Shown piece by piece: positions 11,025-22,799 of a stretch of 64,000 nucleotides of DNA. The stretch is from Epiperipatus broadwayi (taxonomy: Eukaryota > Onychophora > Udeonychophora > Euonychophora > Peripatidae), in assembly GCA_028023455.1 (NCBI GenBank), contig JAQFVV010000017.1:5116098-5180097 (forward strand), in the 5' to 3' direction. Under the pieces are notes generated by a model that saw only the letters and a list, made by a program, of their open reading frames with translations, was not told the DNA's origin and did not search any database. The stretch's first letter is position 1. Each line of letters begins with the position of its first letter. The position numbers and the translations under genes were made by a program.

Positions 11025-11365
11025 TGTTCTGTGATATGATTAAAATACTAAATATTACATATTTAAACAGTAGTAAAAGTTATTTAAATGCTATTGAAAT
11101 TATTAATATTTAATATATGAAACATTAAGCAGGCTTGATTAATTTGCGAACTAAGATCACCGCTAATAATAAGTTTAATCCTTTTCAGATATCAATGTTG
11201 ATTTATTTACATTATATATGATTGGAGGTTGGATGAAAGAGAATTCATCTTTTATCAAACTGAATAAATGGCCATTTATAAATGAAAAGTAAAATTGTAT
11301 TTGCAACTTTATTAAAAATTATTCATTATGAGTCTGCCTGTAAAATAATAATTTTGAGTAACACA

Positions 11366-11600
11366 TACCATTTCCAACTTTTTTATACAATACAATTTTT
11401 TATATCAAAACTTTATTCTAACCGTTTTGATTGTCCTATGGTCATCATCAGAGCCCTTTAAAATCTTTCACATCCTATTTCTAAAGATTTTAAAGAACTC
11501 TGACAATGACTGCAGGACAATCAAAACAGTAAAAATAAAGTTTTGATATAAAAAGTAGTACTGTTGAAGTGTATAAGAAAGTGGGAAATGGTATATGTAA
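11366..11600. repeat. H3 fold-back (tail-out inverted dimer)
   Basis: The left arm (ataccatttccaactttt to about 11460) is the inverse complement of the right arm (about 11490-11600, ending gtgggaaatggtat). Each arm carries a decayed H3 motif: CTGATGATGACCATAGGACA then CAAAAC on the minus strand near 11417-11446, and its counterpart CTGACAATGACTGCAGGACA near 11501 on the plus strand. Sense 3' ends face outward, as in F1 and F2. Confidence 0.75.
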
Positions 11601-11843
11601 AAATAGAAATTAATACATAAGGAAAGAAAGAAGAAAAAACAAATCATCTTATTTCTGAGTAACATATTGGAATGAGAATGTTCTGTGATGTGGACAATTT
11701 ATTATATATACTACACAGTAAAATTCAAATCTTTGTGATCAGCTATAGGTTTAAGAAAAAATGTTCATTAAATAAATTACATGTTAGATTTTGTGAACCA
11801 TATGTGAAGTTGTGAAAGATAATCATCAGGTAATAACTCAAAT

Positions 11844-12480
<637 letters not shown>

Positions 12481-12891
12481 CATACACAGTCCTTTCCCAT
12501 GCACAACTTTACTACAATAATATATAATCTTTTCATCACCCAATCCATGTAGCAACCCATTATTATACCATTTCATATTGTAGAAGGAGTCAATACTCTA
12601 GTTTCTGTAAATAGAAAATTAAATAATAACAGAAAACATGATTATTTCTTTCAGGATCTTGGGTGTTTAAACGTATTTAATTCTTTTACATTAACTAAAG
12701 AATTTGATAAGCGTATTTACTTTAAGGAAGCCTCTCACAGCCATTTTGAATGTCTGATAAGCTCTTCCTTTACCACACACTGAATCATCCACAATTTAAA
12801 TTGTGAGACATCCATAATTTAATTATTTAAAGCAATAGTAGAGTATTTGATTTGATCACAAACTGTATAACTGAATGTTTACACCGAGACT
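12481..12891. other. AT-rich sequence
   Basis: No gene or known repeat recognised. Confidence 0.4.
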
Positions 12892-13243
12892 AATCTCTCC
12901 ATACAGTAGTGCCATCAGTGCAAGCCAGAGTAATCAATGAATGCAAGAAGATTTGTGTATAAAATCATCATCTAGTGCCCACTTCATCCAATATCCTCAG
13001 CATAGTGTCTAGCTTGTGTCTTTCATCAGTGAGGATACTTGGAAGTGAGAACCCTACACCTCTAGTTGGGAGATATTGGCTGAGTAGGCACTAGATGGGA
13101 TTTTATATTCAAAACTTTCTTGTATCCATTGATTACTGTGATTTACACTGAGCGACACTACTGTACAGTGAGTTTTGCCTCTGTGTAAACAGCTTGTGTA
13201 AGCATAAAGAATGATGATCATGTGATGTTTAGTGATTTAACGG
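12892..13243. repeat. F1 repeat, head-to-head dimer
   Basis: The antisense arm starts CTCTCCATACAGTAGTGCCA and passes the hammerhead region at 12990-13035 (CTGATGA intact on the minus strand, but GAAAC altered). It turns at about 13060 into a sense arm (GGGAGATATTGGCTGAGTAG to GGTGATCATGTG-type end, here atgatcatgtgatgtttag). Confidence 0.85.
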
Positions 13244-13998
13244 GATGTCCCACAATTTTATTGAAAGTTACATATAACACCTAAAATTGTGGTCTAAGAA
13301 AAAATATTATTTTTTGCTTTTTAGTGTATTGGTTCTCAAATTAAATAAAAGCATTTTTTTTTAAATATTTATATATATATGTTATTTTTTCTTTCTTTTT
13401 TTTAATGTTTGGTATTTGTATCAAAAACATGAGTAGTGGTAGTAGATTTAAAATCAGTTTTAATATTTGATCCAAACAAATGAACAAAGAGAGGCAGTTG
13501 CTTTTATGAAGGCAGTGATTTAAAAAAATAAGATTAACATAAAAACAACTCAAAGGGAAATTAAGACTTCATCCTTCATTTTGTTTTTTTCTATTTTAAT
13601 TAACTGTAAATATCACCAATTTTTTCCCCTCAAATTAAATAAAAGTGTCTGCTTAAAAAATCTCTCATTATTTATTGAGCGTAACTCAAAACTTACCAAA
13701 CCAATTTGGATGTGATTTGAAATGCAACCCACTCATATTTTTAGGCTTGACAACCCTGAAATATTGTCTTGACATTGAAAGTAGGCTCATTTACCAATTT
13801 TGAAGGGAATCTGTTTGGCAGAAGTAGACTAAAAATTGGTTGTAGGATTTGACCCAAACATACTGAAATCTTATGCTAAATAAAAAGCATTGAATGTTGT
13901 TCAGTTTTCAAAAGTGTTTTAAATCTGTAATGAAATCTGGTTGTCTTTATTTTTTAATAAAAAGCTTTTAATAAATTTTGAGTACGTAATACATTCTC
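13244..13998. other. AT-rich sequence
   Basis: No gene recognised. The short open frame at 13341-13553 on the minus strand overlaps T-tracts and has no domain. Confidence 0.4.
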
Positions 13999-14325
13999 AC
14001 AGAGGTAAAACCCTTCATACAGTAGCACCACTCAGTGCAAATCCAGAGTAATAAAGATTGCAGGAAGATTTGTGCCTAAATTCCCTATCTAATGCCTATT
14101 CATCCAATATCACTGGACTAGTTTCTAGGCTTGTGGCTTTCATTAGTGAGGAGCCTTGGATCTGAGATGAGTAGGCACCAAATAGGGAATTTATGCACAA
14201 ACCTTCCTGCATTTCATTTATTTCTGGCTTGCACTGAAAGTTATGGTGCATGGAGAATTTTGCCTCTATGTAAAGAGCTTGTATAGGCATAAAGAATGGT
14301 GATCATGTGATGCTTAGTGATATTC
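13999..14325. repeat. F1 repeat, head-to-head dimer
   Basis: The antisense arm from CAGAGGTAAAACCCTTCATA carries the hammerhead region (CTAATGA, GAAAC, on the minus strand at 14109-14151). The sense arm (from about 14166, GATGAGTAGGCACC) lacks its hammerhead and ends GGTGATCATGTGATGCTTAG. The open frame on the minus strand at 14096-14290 is F1 sequence, not a gene. Confidence 0.85.
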
Positions 14326-15641
14326 CCAGTTCTAAAGGTAAATTACTGTCTTCCATGTAAAAAGTGTACAAATTAGGGTCTGCAAAAATTTTCTCATTTT
14401 CGTTAAAGACGTATACATATGTCCATTTTATTATTATAACTGTTAATGGTCTAAAATATAAATTATTTATTAATGAGTCATGATACATCTGCAGCACTAA
14501 ATATGTATGTGAATTTAATAAATTATAATCACTTTTACATGAAATATCAGAAATAAACTTTTCTCAGGAATACAATCCATCATAATTATAACATAATCTG
14601 AGTTCCATGAATTTGCAAAATTTGCTTATGCATCATAAATGAAAAGTAATTTTAAAGTTATTAAAACATTATTCTAAACTGATGAATGGGTAAACAACAG
14701 TATATTATTTTTTATGTACAGATCCAATACTATAAAGTTAGCTGTCTTAAATTATGCAACTTCTTTATATCTAGATAAAAGTAGGATGGGATTCTTTAAA
14801 CTTTTAAGATTGTAATACTAATTTTAGTATGAATTAGATTTAACTCAAGTAATATCTTTTATTTAATTTTGAATATTAAACACACACTGTTATTCAACAT
14901 GGCAAAATAAATAATTAACATATGCACACATTTTTAAAAAAATATTGACATTCAGCAAGCCATTTTTAAACAACAAATCGAGACAGTACATTGAGACAGT
15001 ATTCCATCAATATGAGCATGATGTTTCTGCTTTGTATTTTTAAAAGTATTTTTGACTGTTCTACTTAATTCCTGATTTTTGTCTTTTCTCCTTAACAAAA
15101 GTCCAAAGACAGGAGAATGATGTCAGCACTGGATTATGGTTGCAATTCAGAAGCCCATAACAACTAAAGGCCTTTGTAGATTAAGAGAAAACTGAAAAGT
15201 TAATTTATTTGCCTGAATGCTAAATCAAAATATAAGTATTCTAAATTATCTATTTAAAAATGTTTAATTTACTGTATATTGAATTAAAAATTTCCATGAA
15301 TTGCTCTTATAATAAAGAATGGAAATGAGGGATAATATCCATGTAAATAGTAAATAACCTTTAACCTTTGATATTACCAAGAAATTATTTGACAATCCTT
15401 GAGGCCAAACTAATTTTTTTATTAAACTCTTTTGTTTGAGCTTTTGTAGAAGTATAGTGGTTTTTGACAACACCCAAACTATATAATATTAACAGTCATT
15501 TAATTAGCTCTCTGTGAAGTATTTTTCTAATGGCATTTTTTATTGTTTTGAAATCTGAGATTGGTACTTATTATTGTGATGTCATTATGATGAATAATTA
15601 TGATTAATTTTTATATAAATTTAAAAATAAATCTAATAAGG
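14326..15641. other. AT-rich sequence
   Basis: No gene or repeat family recognised. Short minus-strand frames at 14303-14497 and 15264-15473 show no domain or start context. Confidence 0.4.
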
Positions 15642-15657
15642 CAAATACTATTAATTT

Positions 15658-15760
15658 TTTTTTCTCATTTGTCATAGCATCAGCCGGGAAGCGAACCCAC
15701 TAACCTGGGACAACTGCTTGTAAAGCAGCTGTCACTGATCTCTTGACTACCCATACTTGA
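15658..15760 (-). mobile_element. tRNA-derived SINE with 16-bp TSD
   Basis: Minus-strand SINE; T-tract at the left is the A-tail. It is flanked by a perfect 16-bp duplication, caaatactattaattt, at 15642-15657 and 15761-15776, proof of target-primed retroposition. The head shows the anticodon stem GCTGC/GCAGT, and the long variable-arm block CCCAGGTTAGTGGG, then GTTCGCTTCCCGGCTGATGC. Confidence 0.95.
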
Positions 15761-15776
15761 CAAATACTATTAATTT

Positions 15777-16849
15777 GCTAAGGTCTTATAATATAATGTC
15801 AAGATTAGAAACAAAGGTCTAGATAAGGTTGCATAGAAACTTCTTTTTTAGTCTGTGTTTTTTGATTTATAGTTGCTTTTTTCATTGTTTTCAATTATTG
15901 TTGATATATTTCACAAACTTAATTAGTTAATTTTTACTAGATAAGAGTCTAATTAATATACCATCATTTTTAACTATTATTGATTCACTACAAGATGGCC
16001 TTCCAAGTTTAGTTCCAAGTTTAATCCAGTTTCTATGATCTAGCCTCTTTTCCACGTATAATACTAATCTAATCTTCTTAACAATTATTGGTAGAACATT
16101 GTTTCTGCTTTGAAATGATTGCCTGAAAATTAACTGTTTTTCCAGAATTGTCAAACATCAATCAACGATGCAACAGATAACAATTTTTATTCAATGAACG
16201 TAATTATAATTTATTAAAAAATTAATAATGAAACAATTTTCCATTCCTAGACATACCTTCTTTTTTTGTATGAAAATCCTTTTGCCATTTTTTATCGGTA
16301 ACCGAATGTGGGCTTCATCAGTATATTATTAATTATGAACTGTGCTTAATAAATATGCTTAATAATTTACACAGATGAAGTGATTCATTAATCATGTCAA
16401 AAAGTTAAATAAATATACTTCTTTAAAATCAATATTTATCAATCATTCTTTTGGATCAGTCACATAGGGGAAGAAGGAGTATAAAAATGGAGCAAACAAA
16501 AATAATTGAGAAAAGACAAAAATATGAGGAACTGCTCAATAAATTTCCAAACTTAATTGAACTTGGATTCAAATATAAACCCAAATAATGAATTCATTCA
16601 ATGAAGGCAACTTAAAAATGGCATTAAAAAAATAAAATTGTCTCAGAAAATAATGTGATTTTGTAACTCTGGTTTAAACAAGATCCTCTAGTACCATAAG
16701 GATACTTTTTGGTAGCAGGGAACATCTTCTAAATTGGTATCTGGTACCTATTTTTCTTTATCCAAAAGGCAATATGTGGATAAGAAGAAGAAAAAAATAT
16801 GTGATATTCTGAAACTATATAAATGTATTACAACTTTATCTTTCTTATT
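15777..16849. other. AT-rich sequence
   Basis: No gene recognised. The minus-strand open frame 15927-16154 is proline-poor and basic and has no domain I recognise. Confidence 0.4.
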
Positions 16850-17097
16850 CATTGCCAAATCCATATAATATTAATATCATCTATGTTATTTATTACTTTT
16901 TACACTACTTTTTTACAACCCATTATTGACAGTTTCGATTGCCCCAGTGATCTTCTTCAGAACTGATTTGAAAATATAAGTAGAAGTTCTGAAGAAGATT
17001 ACTGGGGCAATCGAAACTGTCAATAGTAAAAAAGTAGTGTAAAAAGTAATAAAGAACATAGATGATATTAATAACTATATAAATGGTAATAAAATTA
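16850..17097. repeat. H3 fold-back (tail-out inverted dimer)
   Basis: Two arms of about 110 bp are near-perfect inverse complements around a spacer of about 20 bp (16965-16984). Each carries CTGAAGAA, stem GATT/AATC around ACTGGGGC, then CGAAACTGTCAATA. The left arm holds it on the minus strand (16927-16964), the right arm on the plus strand (16989-17025). The minor loop difference (GTGATCTT against GTAATCTT) shows independent mutation of the arms. Confidence 0.9.
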
Positions 17098-18010
17098 AAA
17101 CTAAATGGCTGTGTCACCTGAATCCCTCGATATTCAATTGCACTCTTTAATAATTCCATTTGTTCTTTCTCTATATCTCCATTCTTGTTACTACCTGCAC
17201 AATTTTTTCCATAATCCCTACTACCTACAATCTTTGTTTCATTTTATAATGCAAATCCTATGTTTCGTAAACATAAGCATAAATACATATTTCCTATAAT
17301 CATAATATAATATTTACAATAACAATAACGGATCGTTTAATTATTCTTACTTTACATAAAATAAATAATAGTTGAGTTAAAACAGAATTTACTTGCCTTA
17401 AATTTGATTATCATGCTATATTTTTGAAATCTTTAATATAGGCTAAATAAGAGATTTGTAAATTAATTACGACAGATTAGTCAAATCTAGTGTTTAATAC
17501 TTGTAACAATAAAAGGGTACATTACAAATAATAAAAAAGTGAAAAAATAAAATTAAATAAAACCGATTCAGCAATATTAGTCACATACAGAAATACAAAT
17601 AGTAATAAAAATATCTTTAAAATACTTCAAAATAGTTTACTTTCTTTTTTTAATTTATAACTAATCCACTAGGTGGAGTATAAATGTAGAGAAATACAAA
17701 TCCGTTAAGATTTAGAGGGGGGGAAGCAAAAAGAAATAAGAGCAGAAATGAAATAAAAAAACAAAACGATGACACATTGATAGATAATAGATATCAATTC
17801 CCAACATTTATTCATATTAAAAATAATAATCCTGAATTAAAAATAATAGCTTCTTGCTATTAATCTAAATAATAATAAGGATTAAAATACGTTTTTTTTA
17901 TATTTAAAAAAAAAAACTTTGTCATTTTAGAAAGAATTTATTATTTATAATTAACTTGATGTAGTTTGTTTTTAATTATTACTACTGAATTTTAAATAAT
18001 TAATTATTAT
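17098..18010. other. AT-rich sequence
   Basis: No gene recognised. The short frame 17105-17299 has no domain. Confidence 0.4.
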
Positions 18011-18014
18011 TACT

Positions 18015-18308
18015 AAAGATATATGGGTAAGAGAACAAAGAGATGTTACTAATATCACTGAAGTTGGGCTGGACATATAACTAGAAGATGTGATAATAGA
18101 TGGACAATTGAAATCTTAATTAAACTGAATTCCAATAGATTGTGAAAGACCGAGAAGGATACCACATGTGAGATGGATGGATAAGAAAAGAAAGTATGCA
18201 GGGGGTGATGTGGAGAAGAGAGGCTAGAGATCGCAGAAGATGGTTGAACTTGGAGAGACATTTGTCATATAGTGGATTGATAATGGTTGACGATGATGAT
18301 GACTAAAA
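18015..18308 (+). mobile_element. RTE-type LINE, 3' end
   Basis: Plus-strand C-terminal ORF2 remnant (REQRDVTNITE, W.GHI.RRCDNRWT.EI, PHVRWMDK, ARDRRRWLNLERH) with frameshifts, then the 3' end ATAATGGTTGACGATGATGA, a (GAT)n tail. Same family as 45550-46012. Confidence 0.8.
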
Positions 18309-18700
18309 ATTAATAATAAATTATTATTTAATACATTTGATGGTATAAAGAAAATATCTAAATAAAGGATTCATGAATACTAAAATCTATAATCAGTAGC
18401 ATCCCTAAGGTCGGTTAACCAGGCATATGAGTGGGGACCTGGCGGCCAGTGAGACCCTGCACCAAGCTACCTTATTATAATTAACAACCCAACGTATATC
18501 TTATGCATTAATAAAATAGACTGAGAGACTGGCATTTAATGCAAGCTCTTGTCATAAAGTTAAAACTTACTTTTGAAATGAAGTGCACCAAATTTATTAA
18601 TTTTTTTATTTACTGGGGGCCCTACACCATATTTATATCCCAAAATTCAAAGGGTGGCACTGTCTATAACAATATGTAGATGTATGAAAGCTTTATTTTG
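18309..18700. other. Unclassified GC-richer block
   Basis: A less AT-rich segment (18395-18470, GGGGACCTGGCGGCCAGTG) looks like part of a mobile element, but no inverted ends, coding content or tRNA boxes could be confirmed. Confidence 0.3.
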
Positions 18701-18704
18701 TGGA

Positions 18705-18840
18705 AGTTGGATGGATGAAATAAAGAAATGTACAGGGGTGGTGTAGAAAAGAGAAGGTAGATATCGGAGAAAATGGATTGAACTTGGAGAGACATTCATC
18801 CTGCAGTAGATTGATAATGGTTGACAAGGATGATAACGAT
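18705..18840 (+). mobile_element. RTE-type LINE, very short 3' end
   Basis: WMDEIKKCTGVV, then a frameshift and WIELGETFI, ending ATAATGGTTGACAAGGATGA. It is the same 3' end as 18015-18308, truncated further upstream. Confidence 0.75.
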
Positions 18841-18901
18841 ATTTAACAATATGTGCATTTATGAATCTTTACAAATAAACCTTTTAACTTTATTATCTAA
18901 A

Positions 18902-19165
18902 CATCACATAATCATCGTTTCTTATACTTGCTCATAACTGTTATTAAAACAAGCAAAACTCTCCATACAGTAGTGCCACTCAGTGCAAGCCAGAGTAATC
19001 AATGGATGCCAGAAGGCCAGCCACAAGCTAGAAACTAGTCTGGGGATATTGGATGAGTATGCACAAGATAAAGATTTTATGCACAAGCCTTTTGGCATCC
19101 ACTGATTACTCTGGCTTGCACTGAGTGGCACTACTGTATGGACAGTTTTACCTGTTTTAATAATT
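18902..19165. mobile_element. F1 head-to-head insertion, short
   Basis: The antisense arm begins at the long terminus (AAACATCACATAATCATC) and stops after about 120 bp. It turns at 19017-19020 directly into a sense arm starting inside hammerhead helix II (GGCCAGCCACAAGCTAGAAAC) and ending GTTTTACCTGTTTTAA. A 9-bp duplication, ttattatct, flanks it (left copy ends at 18898). Because it turns inside the core, no hammerhead is complete. Confidence 0.8.
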
Positions 19166-19479
19166 ATTATCTTTTAATAATCATTATTTTTAATACATTT
19201 TTATTAAGCTTTTTTTAATATATATTAAGTATTTACAAAAGGTGTGCTTTTTCTTAAGAGAGTTTATACATCTATTATTAAATTCATAAACTCAAAATCA
19301 CTTCAGTTAAAGTTTGAAAATCTCTTCTTGTGTAAAATTATACTGCCATCTAGTGACTGTGGCAAAAAATACACCAACAGAAACATGGCATATCTTAAAA
19401 ATCTAATCCCTCCATTACTTTCAATCCCAAGTTTCTCCTTTTGTCTACTTATGAAAAAAATTAAATCTTAGGACATTTA

Positions 19480-20060
19480 TGAAATTACCCATCAACAATG
19501 AAAATATACTGGAGAGGAAACAGTTCTAAATTTAAATAACAAGCAACTTATCAGGGAATTTAGATTTTGGTCACTTGAACCAAAATACTTTGATTTCCTA
19601 ATCAAATTAAACTTGGATTCTCTACTTATGTTGCATTTCTTCAGATTTAAAAAATATTGCAGAACCGATGAAGATAACTGTTGGTTATGCCATAGAGATA
19701 TGGAAAACCCAACTCACTTATTCTTTGAATGAGCTTGCTTTGATAACATTTGGGCAGAAATTCCCAGGTAACTAACAACTAAAATACTAATATGAAATCA
19801 CTGTTTGTCATATTTGAAGGGTTTTTTGCTAATATCAGGAAAGGACCTTTTATTGTATGCCTTATGGTATACAAGGTGCACTTATATGTAGAACCATGGC
19901 CTAAAAAAATGTCTAAACATCTTTTTCAAAAATTTAAATACCATTAGAGAAAGTGATAAAAAGATTATCCCTCAACCCTCATAATATATTTATAGCCAGA
20001 TGGTCCCTAATCTGGGCCACTAACTTTATGAGTATCTCCAAAAATAGTAGAAGAATAATT
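19480..20060 (+). pseudogene. LINE-C ORF2 C-terminal relic
   Basis: Frames give LIREFRFWSLEPKYFDFLIK, LNLDSLL and then a zinc-binding segment CWLCHRDMENPTHLFFE, matching the arrangement on the minus strand at 48669-49226 (RWSLEPKFLDFIIK, CGLCAREDETTDHIIHRC). This is the zinc-binding tail of a non-LTR reverse transcriptase. Stop at the end of the motif and frameshifts beyond. Confidence 0.75.
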
Positions 20061-21261
20061 TAGTGTTGTTTTTGTTTGTTGTTGTTGTTATATACTTTAG
20101 ATACATACCAAGACAACATAATGTAATCTTTTGATTAATCAATAAAATACCTTTGAAAGTTAAAATATATTCTCAAAATTATATATGCATGCAAATATAT
20201 ATATATCACTCTTTCAATTGGTTAGAGATCAAAACATTGCTGGAAATCAAAAATGCATGAATGTTAAAATATAGCCCTATTTATCTTGCAAATTTATTTG
20301 GGCTGACACAAAATGTAAATTATTATAGAACAGGTACTTACGTATTAGACCTGCTTTGACATTTTATTTTGTAATTTCCTGGCAGAGTTAATATATGTCG
20401 AATTTTTTACTTTTAAGTAAAATTTTGAAATTGCTGCCCATGTTGGGGCCAGCAGAATGCTGCACCTTTTTCCTGTGGGTGTAAGAGTGTTTGTAATGGC
20501 AGAATGCTGTGTTAAAGCTCACAGCAGATCTAATACATAAGTACCATATACGAACATGCATGAAACATAAGGGTACTGATTTAGTATTCACTCACAGCCA
20601 TTTTGAATTCTAAGAATTGCCCCAAAACCCTGCTGTCACATCTAAGTGATCAACATGTGGTTGTAAAAATGGGAATTACAAAATTGAAATAGCAAAAATA
20701 AAAACATAATTAAGCTTTGTCATTTGACATCTATTAATTACTAAAGGGGAAAGGTGACATAGAAGTATGAAAAAAAAAAAGATATCATGGATGAGCTTGG
20801 ATAAATTTATGCAGGAGCTCAGTGTAATTTTTAAACAATGTCATAATGACCACAATTTTTAGTGTCAGGTAAGTACAAAAAAATACTGAAACCCATGTTT
20901 ACTATTTCAGTTTAAATCATTCCTATTTTCATTCAAGGAGAAATCATTAAACAACCATCCCAAAAAAATTTGAGTAAAAAGAAAATTAATTAAAATCTCC
21001 AGTTTCAAAATATAGTTTTCAGTCATCAAATACAAAAAAAGAATATTAATATAAAAATGAATAAAAGAAAATAATTATGAGTAATTTACTCACCAAGCAA
21101 ATGAATGTTATTTCACCTATATGAGATATGGAAATGACTGCATACACTTAAATAAAATATGTCAGGTCTGTAGATTTGTTAACAAAAATATGACTATCAT
21201 ATATATATATATATATATATACAAGTATAATTAATATACTTAGAGTTTAGATGTAATATAG
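20061..21261. other. AT-rich sequence with microsatellites
   Basis: No gene recognised. (AT)n runs at 20200 and 21198-21221. The minus-strand frame 20388-20591 has no recognisable domain. Confidence 0.4.
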
Positions 21262-21481
21262 TAGATTTGAACACAGACTTTCAAGTTTCCTTCAGCTACT
21301 CACTCTATCTCACACAACTGATACATATGACCATACACATTGAAAAAGATAAACTGATCTCTAAAATATCTATTTCCTGATAAAACCAGCACTCATCAGT
21401 TGGTCTAGACCATCATCTTCCACACAAGCCTGTCTATTAAAGTTTGAAGATTTGCTATCTTAATATAAATCAAGCACTGAT

Positions 21482-21519
<38 letters not shown>

Positions 21520-21672
21520 GGAGATGATGATGTGAACCAACTGATGAGTGCTGGTTCAGAATGAAATACATATACTGGAGATCACCTATCTTTTTCACGT
21601 GTTTATGGTCATATGTATCGATTGTATGAGATAGAGTGAATACTGAAAGTCCGTGTTCAAATCCCCTCTATT
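21262..21672. repeat. F2 hammerhead repeat, head-to-head dimer
   Basis: The left antisense arm starts gatttgaacacagac and the right sense arm ends gtgttcaaatcccctct. Hammerheads sit in both arms. Antisense (21366-21402): CTGATGA and GAAA intact, helix II decayed. Sense (21535-21582): CTGATGAGTGCTGGTTC and GAAATAC intact, but helix II closes poorly and the ATA opposite TAC breaks helix III. The centre holds a TA/TG microsatellite (21483-21520). Confidence 0.85.
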
Positions 21673-21767
21673 ACATATACATATAACTTTAAATGTATTC
21701 ATGCACATATATAGTAACTTTACAGATATGTATCCACACATAACTATTAACTTAAAACATGTTAAAA

Positions 21768-22080
21768 TAGGCAAAACTCTCTTCATATATAGTGCCACTC
21801 AAAGCAAGACAGTAATCATTGGATACCAGAAGGCTTGTGCATAAAATCCCCATCTAGTGCCTACTCGTCCAATATCCCCAAACTAGTTTCTGGCTTGTGG
21901 CCTTCGTCAGTGAGGAATCTTGGATCTGAGAGCACTGCATCTAGATCTTAGGATCTAATGCAACCCTCCAGCATCCACCTTTTATCTCTACATAACTACA
22001 AAACTATGCGAATAAAATTTAATACAAATATTTTCAATCTAAGCTCAATAGCTTATATAGTCATATGGGTCTGAACACAC
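21768..22080 (-). repeat. F1 repeat, single long arm
   Basis: An antisense F1 copy running from the short terminus through the hammerhead-like core (21876-21917; CTGACGA, GAAACTAGT on the minus strand; the C at position 7 is a variable position) to the central block GACTATATAAGCTATTGAG. No sense arm is present, so this is one of few monomeric copies. Confidence 0.85.
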
Positions 22081-22795
22081 AAACTCACACATAAAATGTT
22101 AATGTTTTGAATGAAACCTATAAAGAATGTGTTTAGTAATTAACATTCAAAAACACTCGTACGCTTTGTCATTTAATGAGGAGAAATTTCCAGAAACTTT
22201 TGAACTGAGAATGGATATCAGTTTAAACATCTGATAGTTTTCTGGATAGAAAAGTCAACTGGAGAAGGGGGATAATGGGTGGGATAGATTTCGTAAAGCT
22301 GCTGCAACATTTTACAATCAAAAGATACTTAATTATAGTGTTGTACCTATTTCTATTAAATTAGATATTTGTAGCTCTTTTGTTCTCTACATTTGTTGAA
22401 TGGCAGTAAAATATGGTTTTCTATTTTATAAAGATTAAAGATATTAAAATCAATAGCTTTTACTGAATGATTATATTATAGCAAGAAGACAACCGAGATG
22501 TATATCGTTTCTACAAAAGATATTTTTAATAATGACGTAAAGTGCGAAAATGAATAAGCTAAAGGAACTGCAGATGATAAATCCGATCATATTTGTGCTT
22601 CAAAGAGAAATTCATATCGCTGAACCCATATTCAATTGTTTTCTTTTACTTTTTTTTTTTTTTAAGATGGAGATATATATGTGACGCGAAAGCATTGAAA
22701 GTATTCTTGGTATAATAAATATTTCTAATTACATTAATATTTAGAATGGCAGAGTATCAAAACGTATTTATGTATATAAAGTCATTTAATCAATA
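22081..22795. other. AT-rich sequence
   Basis: No gene recognised; a T-tract near 22650. Confidence 0.35.
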
Positions 22796-22799
22796 GTAT

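Noticed and set aside
18395-18660. Possible SINE or DNA transposon (GGGGACCTGGCGGCCAGTG..GGGGGCCCTACACC)
   Set aside because: Ends do not pair and no Pol III boxes or TSD could be confirmed.
18922-19131. Open frames with the recurring peptide SNQWMP.GLCIKSL (7849, 14096, 18922, 32511, 42981)
   Set aside because: These are translations of the F1 repeat; frames are broken differently in each copy and no start is conserved.
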